64,000 nucleotides of DNA from Planctomycetaceae bacterium. Lineage in GTDB: Bacteria > Planctomycetota > Planctomycetia > Planctomycetales > Planctomycetaceae. A program made the translations under genes and the position numbers. Numbering within the stretch: position 1 is the first letter of the stretch; every line of letters starts with the position of its first letter. Below are positions 17,953 through 27,236 of this stretch, piece after piece. The DNA is taken from assembly GCA_021732785.1 (NCBI GenBank), contig JAKFUG010000014.1, positions 124,001 to 188,000 of the forward strand. The letters run 5' to 3'. The notes beneath the pieces were generated by a model, which did not search any database, had not been told where the DNA came from, and saw only the letters and a list, made by a program, of their open reading frames with translations.

Positions 17953-18516
17953 TTGCAGGACGCCGATCACGAACTGATGGTTCGCATGCGCACGGGCGAC
18001 CGTGAGGCATTTGCGTCGCTCGTGGATCGGCATCAGCGGCCTCTGTATGGCTTTCTGCGAGCGCGGGTTCTCCGTCCCGATGACGCCGAAGACATGGTGC
18101 AGGAAGTTTTCATCCGGTTTTATCAGGCACGGGCACGGTTTGATTCGACGGCGCTGGTGCGTCCCTGGTTGATGGGCATCGCGCGCAATTTGCTGCGGGA
18201 GCATGTGCGACATGTCCGTCGGCGGCGCGAGGTGGCCTGGACGGAACTTTGTCTGGAATTGGAAACCATCTGGCCCCATGCCGATGTCTCGGAAGACAAA
18301 CTCCGCTGGCTGCCGGAATGCCTCGTGGATTTGGGGCCGAGCGCGCGGCAGGCGATTGAGTTGCACTATCGGACCGGTCAGAAATTAACCGAGATCGCCG
18401 GTTTGTTGCATCGCAGTGAAGGCGCGGTGAAGTTGTTGTTGCACCGCGCGCGGCAGGCATTACGAGATTGTTTGAACCTCAAACAGCGTCAGGCGGAGCC
18501 CCATGAACGACGCTGA
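17953..18516 (+). CDS. ECF-type RNA polymerase sigma factor
   Basis: 187 aa. Region 2: DREAFASLVDRHQRPLYGFLRARVL then PDDAEDMVQEVFIRFYQAR. Region 4: LGPSARQAIELHYRTGQKLTEIAGLLHRSEGAVKLLLHRARQALRDCL. Spacing is that of the planctomycete/verrucomicrobial ECF group. The start is ambiguous. TTG 17953 has GAGGG about 8 nt upstream and is preferred; ATG 17977 is possible; a longer frame back to 17683 runs into hrpA and is unlikely. The 3' end overlaps the next gene by 14 nt with GGCGGAG acting as its ribosome site. The giant membrane protein that follows is therefore probably its cognate regulator and translationally coupled. Confidence 0.88.
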   Translation: MQDADHELMVRMRTGDREAFASLVDRHQRPLYGFLRARVLRPDDAEDMVQEVFIRFYQARARFDSTALVRPWLMGIARNLLREHVRHVRRRREVAWTELCLELETIWPHADVSEDKLRWLPECLVDLGPSARQAIELHYRTGQKLTEIAGLLHRSEGAVKLLLHRARQALRDCLNLKQRQAEPHERR

Positions 18517-21500
18517 ACTGCTGCAATTATTGCAGGAAAAAATGCCGGCGGACTTCACCGAAGCCGAGTTGGCCGCGCTGCGGGCGCGATGGAGCGACTC
18601 GCCGGAAATCCGCGCGGCACTTGCCGCCACGCTGGAACTCGAAACGGAACTGGCCACCGGGTTGGCCGACGTGACAATCTCCGTCGATGATCTGATGGCC
18701 CGCGCCGCCGCGCAGAAGTCGAATTCGTCGACGGGTGCATCACGTTGGTGGTCTCTCGTGGGTTTGACGGCAGTGATGTTGCTGGCGGTGGGCATCAGTG
18801 TCTGGTTTTTCCGTGGACCGCGGGGTGACTTGGACGCTCCCGAAGTCGCATCCGCCAAAACCCCCGCCGGGCAACAAGACCCGGACGCCGCCGCCGAGAA
18901 GGACAAACCACCGGTTGCCATTCTTCCCGGTGAAACGGAGAAATCGGCTCAGCAAGCGCTGGCGGCGACCCTTCCGAACGACCCCGTCCCGATGCCTGCG
19001 GTGACGCCCCCGGTAGTCGCAGCCGACGCACCTTGGGCACCGTGGTTAAACGGCGAACTTTCTCCGCTGGCGGTCAACAGTCCGCGATTGCGGGCCGACT
19101 TGCGCACGATGGGGCATGATGAACTTCCGCTGGCCGAGTTCCAGCGCTGGTGGGGTGAAGTGCCGGGGATTGCCCCCGGTTGGAATGAAGCGATCATCGG
19201 CGGTCGGCGAACGGTGCAGGTCGATGGGCGGATGCAGCTCAAAGCGCCGTGGGTCGATGACGCCGTATTGCGACTCACGCCGTTCGACCTCACCGATATG
19301 ACGTTGCTGTTCGGTGACGATCAACGAGGCGTGGCCCTGCGGTTCTATCGTCAGCGCGAGCCGCACATCTGGGCGGCCTACGAATTTCAACGTCCGCCCG
19401 GCGAAACGGCGATCAAGTGGGGCGGGTTGCTCACGACCGACGGGGGGGCGTGGTATCGCAGCGGTGCGGTCACCTTTGAAGTCCGTCGCCAGGGCGGTCA
19501 ACTCATTCTGTCGGCGGGGAAGATTCCGCTCCTTTCGGCACCGCTGACGGAGTCGCCCAAAGTCGTGCAACTACTGGGGCGTGGTCGCATCCGCGGGTTC
19601 TCGTGGTTGCGTGCGGAACCGTGGCCGACGGGTAATGTCGCCGAACACCCGCTCGTGCTCGACAGCGCGCAAACCGACACCGCGAAGTGGGAAATGACCA
19701 AGCCCGATGTCGCGATGATTCACGTCGAGACGGGCGGCGCGGTGCTGTTAACCGGCAATTCCAAGTCCGTCGAAGCGCAGGCCTTCACCACATTGCCGCG
19801 TGCGACACTGGTGGAGTCGATCTTTCGACTCTCCGCGGCGGATGCCGGCACCGGGGTGTATCTGGGAAATGAACAGGGCCAACCGCTGGTCCTGCTCGGA
19901 ATTTGCCAGGACCGGCGGACCAAACAATTGACTTTCGGGGCGTTGCGACCGCAGGAGCGACGCATCGACTCGGATTACGACCCGAACGCTTTTCCGCCGC
20001 CGTATTGGAGTCCGCAACTCTGGTTGCGCGTGGTCGCCGGTTTGGGAACCTGCCACGTCTGGTCGAGCGGCGATGGCGTGCATTGGGGCCATGTCGCCGA
20101 GAATCCGCTCAACGATCTTCCCGGCGCGGTGCGATCCATCGGAGTGTACTGTTTCCCCGGCGAGACGCCCCGATCGATTCGTGTCGAATCGTACCAGGTT
20201 CGTGAACTGGCCGGGTTAACGCAATTTGCCGATCAAAAGGACTTGCGGAATTCGTTGCCGAGCAGCGAAAAATTGCCGCCGACCTTGGCAGAATGGCAGC
20301 CCGAAGTCGTCGAGCACTTGCCGGACGGTGTTGCCCCCTCAACTTGGATGAACCACGCGGGAGTTGCGGCGCTGACGGCGGGACCGCCCAAATCGCTGGC
20401 CCGCGAGATTGTCGAACGACTGGCCCTTTCCGAACGGTTCCACGCGGCAAGTTTTGCGGAGCAGAACGCCTTTCTCGACGATGCGGCTTCCCTGCTCGAT
20501 CAGTGGCAGGACCACGACATCATGCCGTTTCGTCGTGCTTACATGCAGCGGCCGTGCATCACACCGGACGAAATGGAAGCCAACTGGTCGGCGTGGTTGC
20601 ACTCGCCCGTCTGGACGCACGCGCCGGTCGTCAATCCTCATTGGCAGAATCTTGCCACGTCGCTGCAGGCGAATGCGTTTTCCGACAATCGCGACGCACT
20701 GGCGACCATCGTTCCCGATGCCCAGTTCTGGCTGACACTCGGCCACCCCGATCACCGTTTGAAACCGGAGGGTGAAGTTGTCGATCGCCTGCTGCGGTGG
20801 TCCCGCTCCATTGTCGGCATCAATGAACGACAAGACGATGCCTCGGACGTTCTGCCGCTGGCGTGGCGACACCCGCTGCAACTCACCGTAAACAAAGAAG
20901 CGTACAATGTCCGTTCCGAATTGCGTTCGGCCCTCATCGGCGGGACGTTCCCGGATGCCGGGCGCATCGCAATGAATTTCGGTGAAAACGACGGCGTCGG
21001 ACTTTTGCCGGACATGGACGACGACCGCCTGTTCGTCTCGATTCCCGTGGCCATGGCGACCGCCGTCAAAGATTACCCGGCGTTCGGCGATGTGCTCCGC
21101 AATGAGTTCGGACCGACCGGAATGGTTCGGGTTCTGCAAGCCACCCGAAAAGGCGATCTGGCGACCTTGCGTGCGGCGACGATTCAGTTCTTCGGGACTC
21201 CAGCGGCGGCGGAAGCCGAGCGCGTGCTGGGCGACCGCCAGATGGCGCTCGGCGATTTTTTTGGTGCCCGCCGACGGTATCTCGACGCGGACCGCAGTGC
21301 GAACGACGATCAGCATGCCGCACTGAAGTCACGAATTCTGCTGGCAGATCGTCTGGCGGGTTCGATGGCAACCACGTTCGATCCGACCGCGGTATCCGAT
21401 GCCAAACTCGACGGCGTTCCGCTCGCTCCACTGTTGCAGGAACTGCAAGCGGCGGCGGCACCGAGTTCGCCACCAGCCGTTGTCGCCCCATCGGAGCCGC

Positions 21501-23194
21501 GGGCACGATATCGACTCGACGTGAAAGCCAGGTTCGATGGTCAGGTGGGGCAGAATGCCGGGCGCGGCGAGTACCGGAATGTCGATGCGTTCGGCCGCCA
21601 GTTCGCGGTGACCGTTGATGTTCCGCGGTTCTATGTCAGCAATCGTTTTCAAACCACGGCGTACAAGGTCGAGGACGGTCAGCAGTTGTGGGCGGCTTCG
21701 GTCGGCAGCGATCAGGGAGAGGCCCACGGCTATCGCTTCACACCCATGAAGCCGCTCCGCATCGATGACAAGCTGCTCGTTCGGCGGATCATCAAAGGGG
21801 CCATCGAACTGGCGTGCCTGAAACCCGATGATGGCCAGTTGGTCTGGAAAATCCGCGGCGGCGATAAGGCCGATGTTCTTTCCGAACCCGTCGCGCTCCC
21901 CGGCCGGATCGGCGTCATCATCAGCCATCGCCTCGAAGACGATATGCTTGATGTGCGATGGACGCATCTTTCACCCGCAACGGGGGATGTGCTTGCCGAA
22001 TTTCCGTTGATCCGATTGCGGGACGCATGGGCGGGAGAAACACCCTGCATTTTGGCGGTACGAGATTACATCGCGGTCGCCACGATCGGGGGGGCCGTCA
22101 TCGGCTTTGATACGACCGGCGGCGTGAATTGGGTCCGCCGCGAATCGTGGTTACCCACGAAAGTCGACCCGCTGGCGGAAGATTTCCTCCTCTCGGCCCC
22201 CATCTTCGGCACCGATGCAAGCGGGCAATCGCTGGTGATGATCACGGCCCCGGCTTCCCGGCAGGTCATCGGTCTGGATCTCGCGTCCGGCCGGGTCCGC
22301 TGGCGGTTGGTTCGTCCGCAATTGCAAGGCATTCTGACAGCACATGACAACATCGTTGTGCTCGCCGAACAGCCGGGATTGCTGGGGGTGAATCCGGCGA
22401 CTGGTGAAGTCGTTTGGGAACGCTCACTCCCCGGACGCATGACTGCGCATCAGATTGACGGCACGAAACTGGTGGTCATGGTGGAACGCGAGTCCACGGG
22501 GAACAAAGCCTGGCCGCAACTGGCGTGGTTCGATCTCGCCACCGGTTCGCCGCGCGGGGAAGGACAAATCGATGTGGAAGATCATCCCGAATGGCGCAGC
22601 GGTCCTTTCTTCTCCGTGGGACCGAACTGGTGGACGCTGATCGGCAATGTCGGCAACAAGCCGCAGCGCGATCTGGCGCTGCTTGTCCCTCTCAGCGATG
22701 CGTCTCCGGAAAATGCGACCGATCCGGCATGGGACGAGTGGCATTCGACTTTCCCAAGCGAACGACGGGCTGTGCAATCGATTTTGCCCGGCTGGCAACC
22801 GTTGGTCGCGGCGCGCAACGTCTTTACGACCCCGGCAGAGCCAGTGCGTGATCAACGCTCCGTCCTGGTCGCGAAACTGCAACGCCCGACCGATCAGGTG
22901 CGACTGGTGCGCACGGTGACGGTTCCGAAAACCGGCACCCCGAGTCTGCAACTGCGGATGGGCCATCAAGCCGGGCAACGCTGGCAAGTGGAAGTCCGCG
23001 TCGGCACGCGAACGGTCCTCAGCGAATCGGTGACGGACGAATCGGCCCCCAACGGCTGGCTCGACACCCGCATGGCGTTATTTCCGTTCGCCGGGCAAAC
23101 CGTCTCGCTGCAAATTGTCTGCCGGAATCTGGACGCAAAACCAGGAGACGTCCTGTGGCGCGAGGCAAAACTGACAGGATTCGAGAATCCGTGA
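18503..23194 (+). CDS. Giant membrane-anchored anti-sigma-like protein with PQQ beta-propeller
   Basis: 1563 aa. Residues 1-70 are a cytoplasmic helical segment (MNDAELLQLLQEKMPADFTEAE..) in the position of an anti-sigma domain. It lacks the His/Cys zinc motif of ZAS anti-sigma factors. One transmembrane helix (about 82-103) is followed by a Pro/Ala-rich linker. The exported part begins with beta-sandwich-like segments (two PWL/SWLRAEPW laminin-G-like regions, resembling the Rhodopirellula DUF1581/DUF1583 proteins; tentative) and a helical middle. A BamB/PQQ-type propeller spans about 1050-1380, shown by LWAAS, LVWKIRGG, NWVRRES, RVRWRLVR and GEVVWERSL blade ends. A C-terminal beta-sandwich closes it. 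Likely senses an extracytoplasmic ligand and controls the sigma factor (inference from overlap and topology). Confidence 0.8.
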   Translation: MNDAELLQLLQEKMPADFTEAELAALRARWSDSPEIRAALAATLELETELATGLADVTISVDDLMARAAAQKSNSSTGASRWWSLVGLTAVMLLAVGISVWFFRGPRGDLDAPEVASAKTPAGQQDPDAAAEKDKPPVAILPGETEKSAQQALAATLPNDPVPMPAVTPPVVAADAPWAPWLNGELSPLAVNSPRLRADLRTMGHDELPLAEFQRWWGEVPGIAPGWNEAIIGGRRTVQVDGRMQLKAPWVDDAVLRLTPFDLTDMTLLFGDDQRGVALRFYRQREPHIWAAYEFQRPPGETAIKWGGLLTTDGGAWYRSGAVTFEVRRQGGQLILSAGKIPLLSAPLTESPKVVQLLGRGRIRGFSWLRAEPWPTGNVAEHPLVLDSAQTDTAKWEMTKPDVAMIHVETGGAVLLTGNSKSVEAQAFTTLPRATLVESIFRLSAADAGTGVYLGNEQGQPLVLLGICQDRRTKQLTFGALRPQERRIDSDYDPNAFPPPYWSPQLWLRVVAGLGTCHVWSSGDGVHWGHVAENPLNDLPGAVRSIGVYCFPGETPRSIRVESYQVRELAGLTQFADQKDLRNSLPSSEKLPPTLAEWQPEVVEHLPDGVAPSTWMNHAGVAALTAGPPKSLAREIVERLALSERFHAASFAEQNAFLDDAASLLDQWQDHDIMPFRRAYMQRPCITPDEMEANWSAWLHSPVWTHAPVVNPHWQNLATSLQANAFSDNRDALATIVPDAQFWLTLGHPDHRLKPEGEVVDRLLRWSRSIVGINERQDDASDVLPLAWRHPLQLTVNKEAYNVRSELRSALIGGTFPDAGRIAMNFGENDGVGLLPDMDDDRLFVSIPVAMATAVKDYPAFGDVLRNEFGPTGMVRVLQATRKGDLATLRAATIQFFGTPAAAEAERVLGDRQMALGDFFGARRRYLDADRSANDDQHAALKSRILLADRLAGSMATTFDPTAVSDAKLDGVPLAPLLQELQAAAAPSSPPAVVAPSEPRARYRLDVKARFDGQVGQNAGRGEYRNVDAFGRQFAVTVDVPRFYVSNRFQTTAYKVEDGQQLWAASVGSDQGEAHGYRFTPMKPLRIDDKLLVRRIIKGAIELACLKPDDGQLVWKIRGGDKADVLSEPVALPGRIGVIISHRLEDDMLDVRWTHLSPATGDVLAEFPLIRLRDAWAGETPCILAVRDYIAVATIGGAVIGFDTTGGVNWVRRESWLPTKVDPLAEDFLLSAPIFGTDASGQSLVMITAPASRQVIGLDLASGRVRWRLVRPQLQGILTAHDNIVVLAEQPGLLGVNPATGEVVWERSLPGRMTAHQIDGTKLVVMVERESTGNKAWPQLAWFDLATGSPRGEGQIDVEDHPEWRSGPFFSVGPNWWTLIGNVGNKPQRDLALLVPLSDASPENATDPAWDEWHSTFPSERRAVQSILPGWQPLVAARNVFTTPAEPVRDQRSVLVAKLQRPTDQVRLVRTVTVPKTGTPSLQLRMGHQAGQRWQVEVRVGTRTVLSESVTDESAPNGWLDTRMALFPFAGQTVSLQIVCRNLDAKPGDVLWREAKLTGFENP

Positions 23195-23303
23195 CCCGCC
23201 GTCGAATTCGCGCGTAACCCCGACGGCTGGTGCGGCAATCATGGGTGCGTCCTTCGTCGGGGCGTGTTCGCTGTCGATTTCCTGTTCTCGACTTCGGTTC
23301 CGC

Positions 23304-24452
23304 ATGTTGAAGCGTGTTGTCACCATTGTCATAGTGATGTGGACAGCCGCGGCGCTCACGCCGCCGCTGTCGGCACAAAATCCGCCGCCCGTCACGCGCG
23401 AATGGGAAGTCACGCCTGATTCGGAACTCGCCCTGGAACGCGGTCTGGCATGGCTGGCCCGTAACCAGGGAGCCACGGGGAATTGGGAATCGAACGACCT
23501 GGGCCTCGTCAGTCTTGGGGCGATGGCGTTTCTCTCTGCGGGGCACATGCCCGGCCGTGGGAAGTATGGCGAAACGGTCGATCGCGCTCTCGGCTACGTC
23601 ATTAAAAACATGAAGCCGTCGGGGATGCTCAACATCGCCGATGCCCAGCGCGACATGTACAATCACGGTCTCGCCGCATTTGTGCTCGGGCAGGCCTACG
23701 GCATGACCGACGATCCCCAATTGGGCCGCGTGCTCGACAAAGCGCTGAAGCTCATCGCCACGACGCAATGCGAAGACGGCGGCTGGGATTACCGCGCGAA
23801 ACGACAGGAACGCGGTCACGATCTCAGTCTGGTGGTAATGCAGGCCAAAGCGCTGCGGAGCGCGGTCGACAGCGGCTTCGAGGTCCGGGGCGATGTCATC
23901 CGTTCGGCCATTCGCAGCGTTCGCGAACATTACAAGGCCAACAACAACACCCGCGGGTTCGACGAACGGGCCAAAGACGGCCCCGGCCAATTCACGTACG
24001 ACGGCAACCGCGGCACCCTCGCGATGGCGGCTTGCGGGGTCGTCTGCCTGCAGGAATTCGGCCAGTACGATGACTGGCGGATTGCGAAAAATCTGGAAAT
24101 CATCGCCGACGAAATCCGGCGGTTGAAAACGCCCAAAGGGAACGGCGAAGTCCCGTTCGATGCCTACACCGCGTATTACGTCGGACAGGCGCTGTATCAG
24201 GTCGGTGGACCCGCATGGCGGGAAAGCTATCCGATCCTGCGGGATCAACTCGTGCAATCCCAATTGCGACGCCCCGAAAATCCCGGAGAAGATGGCTCGT
24301 GGCGCGACACCCGCTGGGTCCACGGCAAACCCGGTCATCTATACGGAACTGCGGTTGGGTGCTTCATCCTGTCGATGCCGAATCGGTATTTGCCCATCCT
24401 GCAGGAAGGCAAAATCGAAGGTCTGCGCGAATCCCTCAGTGGAGAAAAGTGA
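23304..24452 (+). CDS. Secreted squalene-cyclase/prenyltransferase-like alpha-toroid protein
   Basis: 382 aa from ATG 23304, which begins a signal peptide (MLKRVVTIVIVMWTAAALTPPLSAQ). A frame extends upstream to 23241 but would bury it. The mature protein is built of helical-hairpin repeats with QW-like turns: NQGATGNWESNDLGLVSLG, QCEDGGWDYRAK and GEDGSWRDTRW. These are characteristic of the terpenoid cyclase/protein prenyltransferase (alpha/alpha)6 toroid. The DxDD catalytic motif of squalene-hopene cyclase and a GCGEQ thioester are both absent, so an enzymatic terpene function is unlikely. Such proteins commonly sit beside BatA/vWA genes in planctomycetes. 109 nt after the sigma-linked gene. 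Confidence 0.82.
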   Translation: MLKRVVTIVIVMWTAAALTPPLSAQNPPPVTREWEVTPDSELALERGLAWLARNQGATGNWESNDLGLVSLGAMAFLSAGHMPGRGKYGETVDRALGYVIKNMKPSGMLNIADAQRDMYNHGLAAFVLGQAYGMTDDPQLGRVLDKALKLIATTQCEDGGWDYRAKRQERGHDLSLVVMQAKALRSAVDSGFEVRGDVIRSAIRSVREHYKANNNTRGFDERAKDGPGQFTYDGNRGTLAMAACGVVCLQEFGQYDDWRIAKNLEIIADEIRRLKTPKGNGEVPFDAYTAYYVGQALYQVGGPAWRESYPILRDQLVQSQLRRPENPGEDGSWRDTRWVHGKPGHLYGTAVGCFILSMPNRYLPILQEGKIEGLRESLSGEK

Positions 24453-24460
24453 CCGCTCCG

Positions 24461-24516
24461 CGCTCGCGCTTTGCAGACCCCAAAGCGCGATCCATGTCAT
24501 CTGCGAAACGCAAGCG
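24461..24516. repeat. Degenerate palindromic repeat, second copy
   Basis: Left arm 24461-24475 is identical to the left arm of the element at 1770-1784. It is followed by the same CCCAAAG stretch, and the right arm at 24501-24516 (CTGCGAAACGCAAGCG) pairs with three mismatches. It begins 9 nt after a stop codon, as the first copy begins 3 nt after the gltA stop. It lies in the 111-nt gap before the BatA-like gene. Confidence 0.6.
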
Positions 24517-24563
24517 ACGATCAAACTTAATCCCGATCTACCTCCCATTCACCACTATTCTAA

Positions 24564-27236
24564 ATGCTTGGTTTTGATACATCGCTGTTTGCTCTCGCTG
24601 GATTGGCCGTTGCGGCCGGACCGGTGATCATTCATTTGTTCAACCGGCGGCGGTTTCGCGTGCTGCCTTGGGCGGCGATGGATTTCCTGCGGGCCGCGCT
24701 CGAACGTCACCGCCGCGTGTTGCAGGTGCGCGATCTCATTCTGTTAGCGCTGCGGGTGCTGGCGGTGGTCGGTATCGGTCTGGCATTGGCGCGGCCGTAC
24801 TTCCTCGGCGGCGGTTTCGGCACGGCTTCGGGTCTGCTGTTTCTGCTGTTGTGCGGAATCGCGGCGGTCTCGGCAGCCGCGGCTGCGGTGCTGCCCGACC
24901 GCCGACAGCAGCGCTGGTCGTTGGCATCGTGCGGCCTCTCAGTGGCACTGCTGCTGACGATGTTTGGCTGGGTGGCATCCCGAACGACAGAAGAATCGGC
25001 GGAACGGTCCACCGCCCGGTCGCCAGTCCATGCGATTGTGGTGATCGACAACAGTCGCAGTATGGGTGTGGCGGAAACGGCCGGAACGCGTCTCGATCGT
25101 GCCAAACGGCGCGTGGAAGCGTTCTTCGATTCCTTGCCGCCCGATAGCCGGTTCTCGCTGATTCCGCTCGCTGGCAGTGTGGAAACGATTCCCGAGGACC
25201 CGCTCCGCAGCAAGGAAGATGCCCGGCGGACACTGGCGAGTGTGCAGTTGGTCGACGCCGCCGGGGAAATATCGACGGGACTGGAAGCGGCCGAGCGTGC
25301 CAGTCAACAAGCCGCGGACTTGCCCGTGAAACGTGTGGTGCTCGTTTCCGATTTGCAGACCACCGCATGGAAAGATTTCGACTGGTCCGCGTGGTCAACG
25401 AAACTTCCCGGCTTACAAATCGCCCCGGTGGCCGCTGAACCCGTCAGCAATGTGTGGATCTCGAATCTGGAACTCGAAGATGGCATTGCCGGGATTGAAG
25501 CTCCCGTGCGCATCACCGCGAATCTGCAGGCCGACGGTCCGCATGCCGCGACATCGGTGCAAGCGGTGCTCACCATCGATGGCGTTGAAGTCGGCAGCCA
25601 GGCGCTCGACCTTGCACCGGGGCAATCCCGCGAAGTGGAATTTGAACATCAATTCGATGTTGCCGGCGAACCGGGACGGCCGCATTGGTCGCAGGTGAGC
25701 CTCGAAGTTCACGCCGATTCCCTCGTCGCCGATCAACTTCCCGCGGACAACCGGGCCACGCGGCTGGCCCCGGTCGTCGCGGCACTCCCGGTGATCTTCG
25801 TCGATCAATACGGCGATCAGGAAGATGTCTCCCGCCATCGGATTGGTGAAACGTACGCCTTGCGGCATCTGCTGGCACCCCGTCTGGCGACGGAAGCGGT
25901 GCCGCGCCGGTTGATTCACGTGCAGCATGTCCGGTTGGAACAACTCACGCAGGAAATGCTGGAAACAGCGCGGCTGGTGGTGATCGCCGGAGTCGACACT
26001 CCCGCGTCATCCGTCGGGTTGTTGCGGGAGTATGTCCTGCAGGGCGGACCGTGCGTCATCCTCGCGGGGGGAACATTCAACGCGCGGGAATGGCAGAATG
26101 CGGGCTGGCTTGAAGGTGACGGGTTGCTCCCCTGTCCGCTGCAACCGGCGCTCAAAGGTCATCTGCCCGACACGGCCGCGGAACTTCATCCGTTCTTTGT
26201 CGACTTTGCCAGCCTGCAACACGATGACTTCCTGATCCCCGGCGAAGATCCGCAATTGATGTCGGGACTGTTCAGCGCGACGCCATTCTTCCAGGCGGCG
26301 ATCGCGGATTGCTCAACCGAAACTCTTTCCGCCCTGCGCACGCATCTGGAATCGCGACTCACCGACGATCTGCGCTTCCTGCACGATTACGACGCCCTCA
26401 AACGAAACGGCACGACCGCCAGCGATTCTTCAACCGCCCTGTTGCGGGAACAATCGGAACAACGCTTCCGGCGGATGGAGCCCGCCTGGTGGCAATGGCG
26501 TTCGCCGCTGCCGTTGTGGGATCGCTCCCGATCGGCGGCCGATCTTGCCGAGCAAAGTTTGCCGCGCGTGCTGGCCGCGTTCGATGCCGATCATCTGCCG
26601 TGGGTCATTGAACGTCGCATGCAAGCCGGGAAAGTGGTGCTGTTTACCAGCGGCGTCAGTTCCGATTGGAACCTGCTGCGGACGTCGGGCGTGATGTATG
26701 TCTTTCATCGCATCCTGCATCGATTGATGGAAGAAACTTTCCCGCGCCGCAATTTTGACGCGGGTGAACGGATCGCCCTGCCCCTCGCGAGCTGGACCGA
26801 TGGACGCTATGCCATCGAACGACCGAGCGGTGTGCGTGAGACCATAGCCGTCGAGGCCCTGAGCGCCGACGTGTCGGGGCTGCTCGTCCGCCGACCGCTC
26901 ACCAGCGGCTTCTACCGGATTGACTCCGAAGCGGCTGCGACCAATGACGGCGACAAAACCACTCCCGCAGCGCACGCGAAAGATCTGTTCCAACTGGCCG
27001 TGCAGGCTCCGGAAGCGGAATCGCTGCCCGCGTGTCTGACTCCGTACGAATTGCAGCAGCAACTGGGGAATGCCGAGGTCCGTGTCCTCGCCGTTGACGA
27101 ACCGATTCTGGTTACGGGCGGGCGACTCCGCGGGCAGGGATTGTGGCGCTGGCTCATTGGCGGCGTCCTGGGCGCGTTGCTGCTCGAAATGCTGATTGCG
27201 GGCGGCGTCACACGTAAAGCGGGAGGCGAAGTATGA
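24564..27236 (+). CDS. BatA-like membrane protein with vWA domain
   Basis: 890 aa. The N-terminus (FALAGLAVAAGPVIIHLFNRRRFRVLPWAAMDFLRAALERHRR) is the BatA N-terminal two-helix module, followed by a helix pair LLALRVLAVVGIGLAL. The vWA domain starts at about residue 155 with MIDAS-type DNSRSM and continues to VVLVSDLQTT. It is followed by beta-sandwich segments and a class-I-glutamine-amidotransferase-like fold (VVIAGVDTPASS..LREYVLQGGPCVILAGG). A C-terminal helix (WLIGGVLGALLLEMLIAGGV) anchors it. Proteins of this plan act with MoxR ATPases in envelope maturation or stress tolerance. Its TGA overlaps the next ATG as ATGA. Confidence 0.87.
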   Translation: MLGFDTSLFALAGLAVAAGPVIIHLFNRRRFRVLPWAAMDFLRAALERHRRVLQVRDLILLALRVLAVVGIGLALARPYFLGGGFGTASGLLFLLLCGIAAVSAAAAAVLPDRRQQRWSLASCGLSVALLLTMFGWVASRTTEESAERSTARSPVHAIVVIDNSRSMGVAETAGTRLDRAKRRVEAFFDSLPPDSRFSLIPLAGSVETIPEDPLRSKEDARRTLASVQLVDAAGEISTGLEAAERASQQAADLPVKRVVLVSDLQTTAWKDFDWSAWSTKLPGLQIAPVAAEPVSNVWISNLELEDGIAGIEAPVRITANLQADGPHAATSVQAVLTIDGVEVGSQALDLAPGQSREVEFEHQFDVAGEPGRPHWSQVSLEVHADSLVADQLPADNRATRLAPVVAALPVIFVDQYGDQEDVSRHRIGETYALRHLLAPRLATEAVPRRLIHVQHVRLEQLTQEMLETARLVVIAGVDTPASSVGLLREYVLQGGPCVILAGGTFNAREWQNAGWLEGDGLLPCPLQPALKGHLPDTAAELHPFFVDFASLQHDDFLIPGEDPQLMSGLFSATPFFQAAIADCSTETLSALRTHLESRLTDDLRFLHDYDALKRNGTTASDSSTALLREQSEQRFRRMEPAWWQWRSPLPLWDRSRSAADLAEQSLPRVLAAFDADHLPWVIERRMQAGKVVLFTSGVSSDWNLLRTSGVMYVFHRILHRLMEETFPRRNFDAGERIALPLASWTDGRYAIERPSGVRETIAVEALSADVSGLLVRRPLTSGFYRIDSEAAATNDGDKTTPAAHAKDLFQLAVQAPEAESLPACLTPYELQQQLGNAEVRVLAVDEPILVTGGRLRGQGLWRWLIGGVLGALLLEMLIAGGVTRKAGGEV

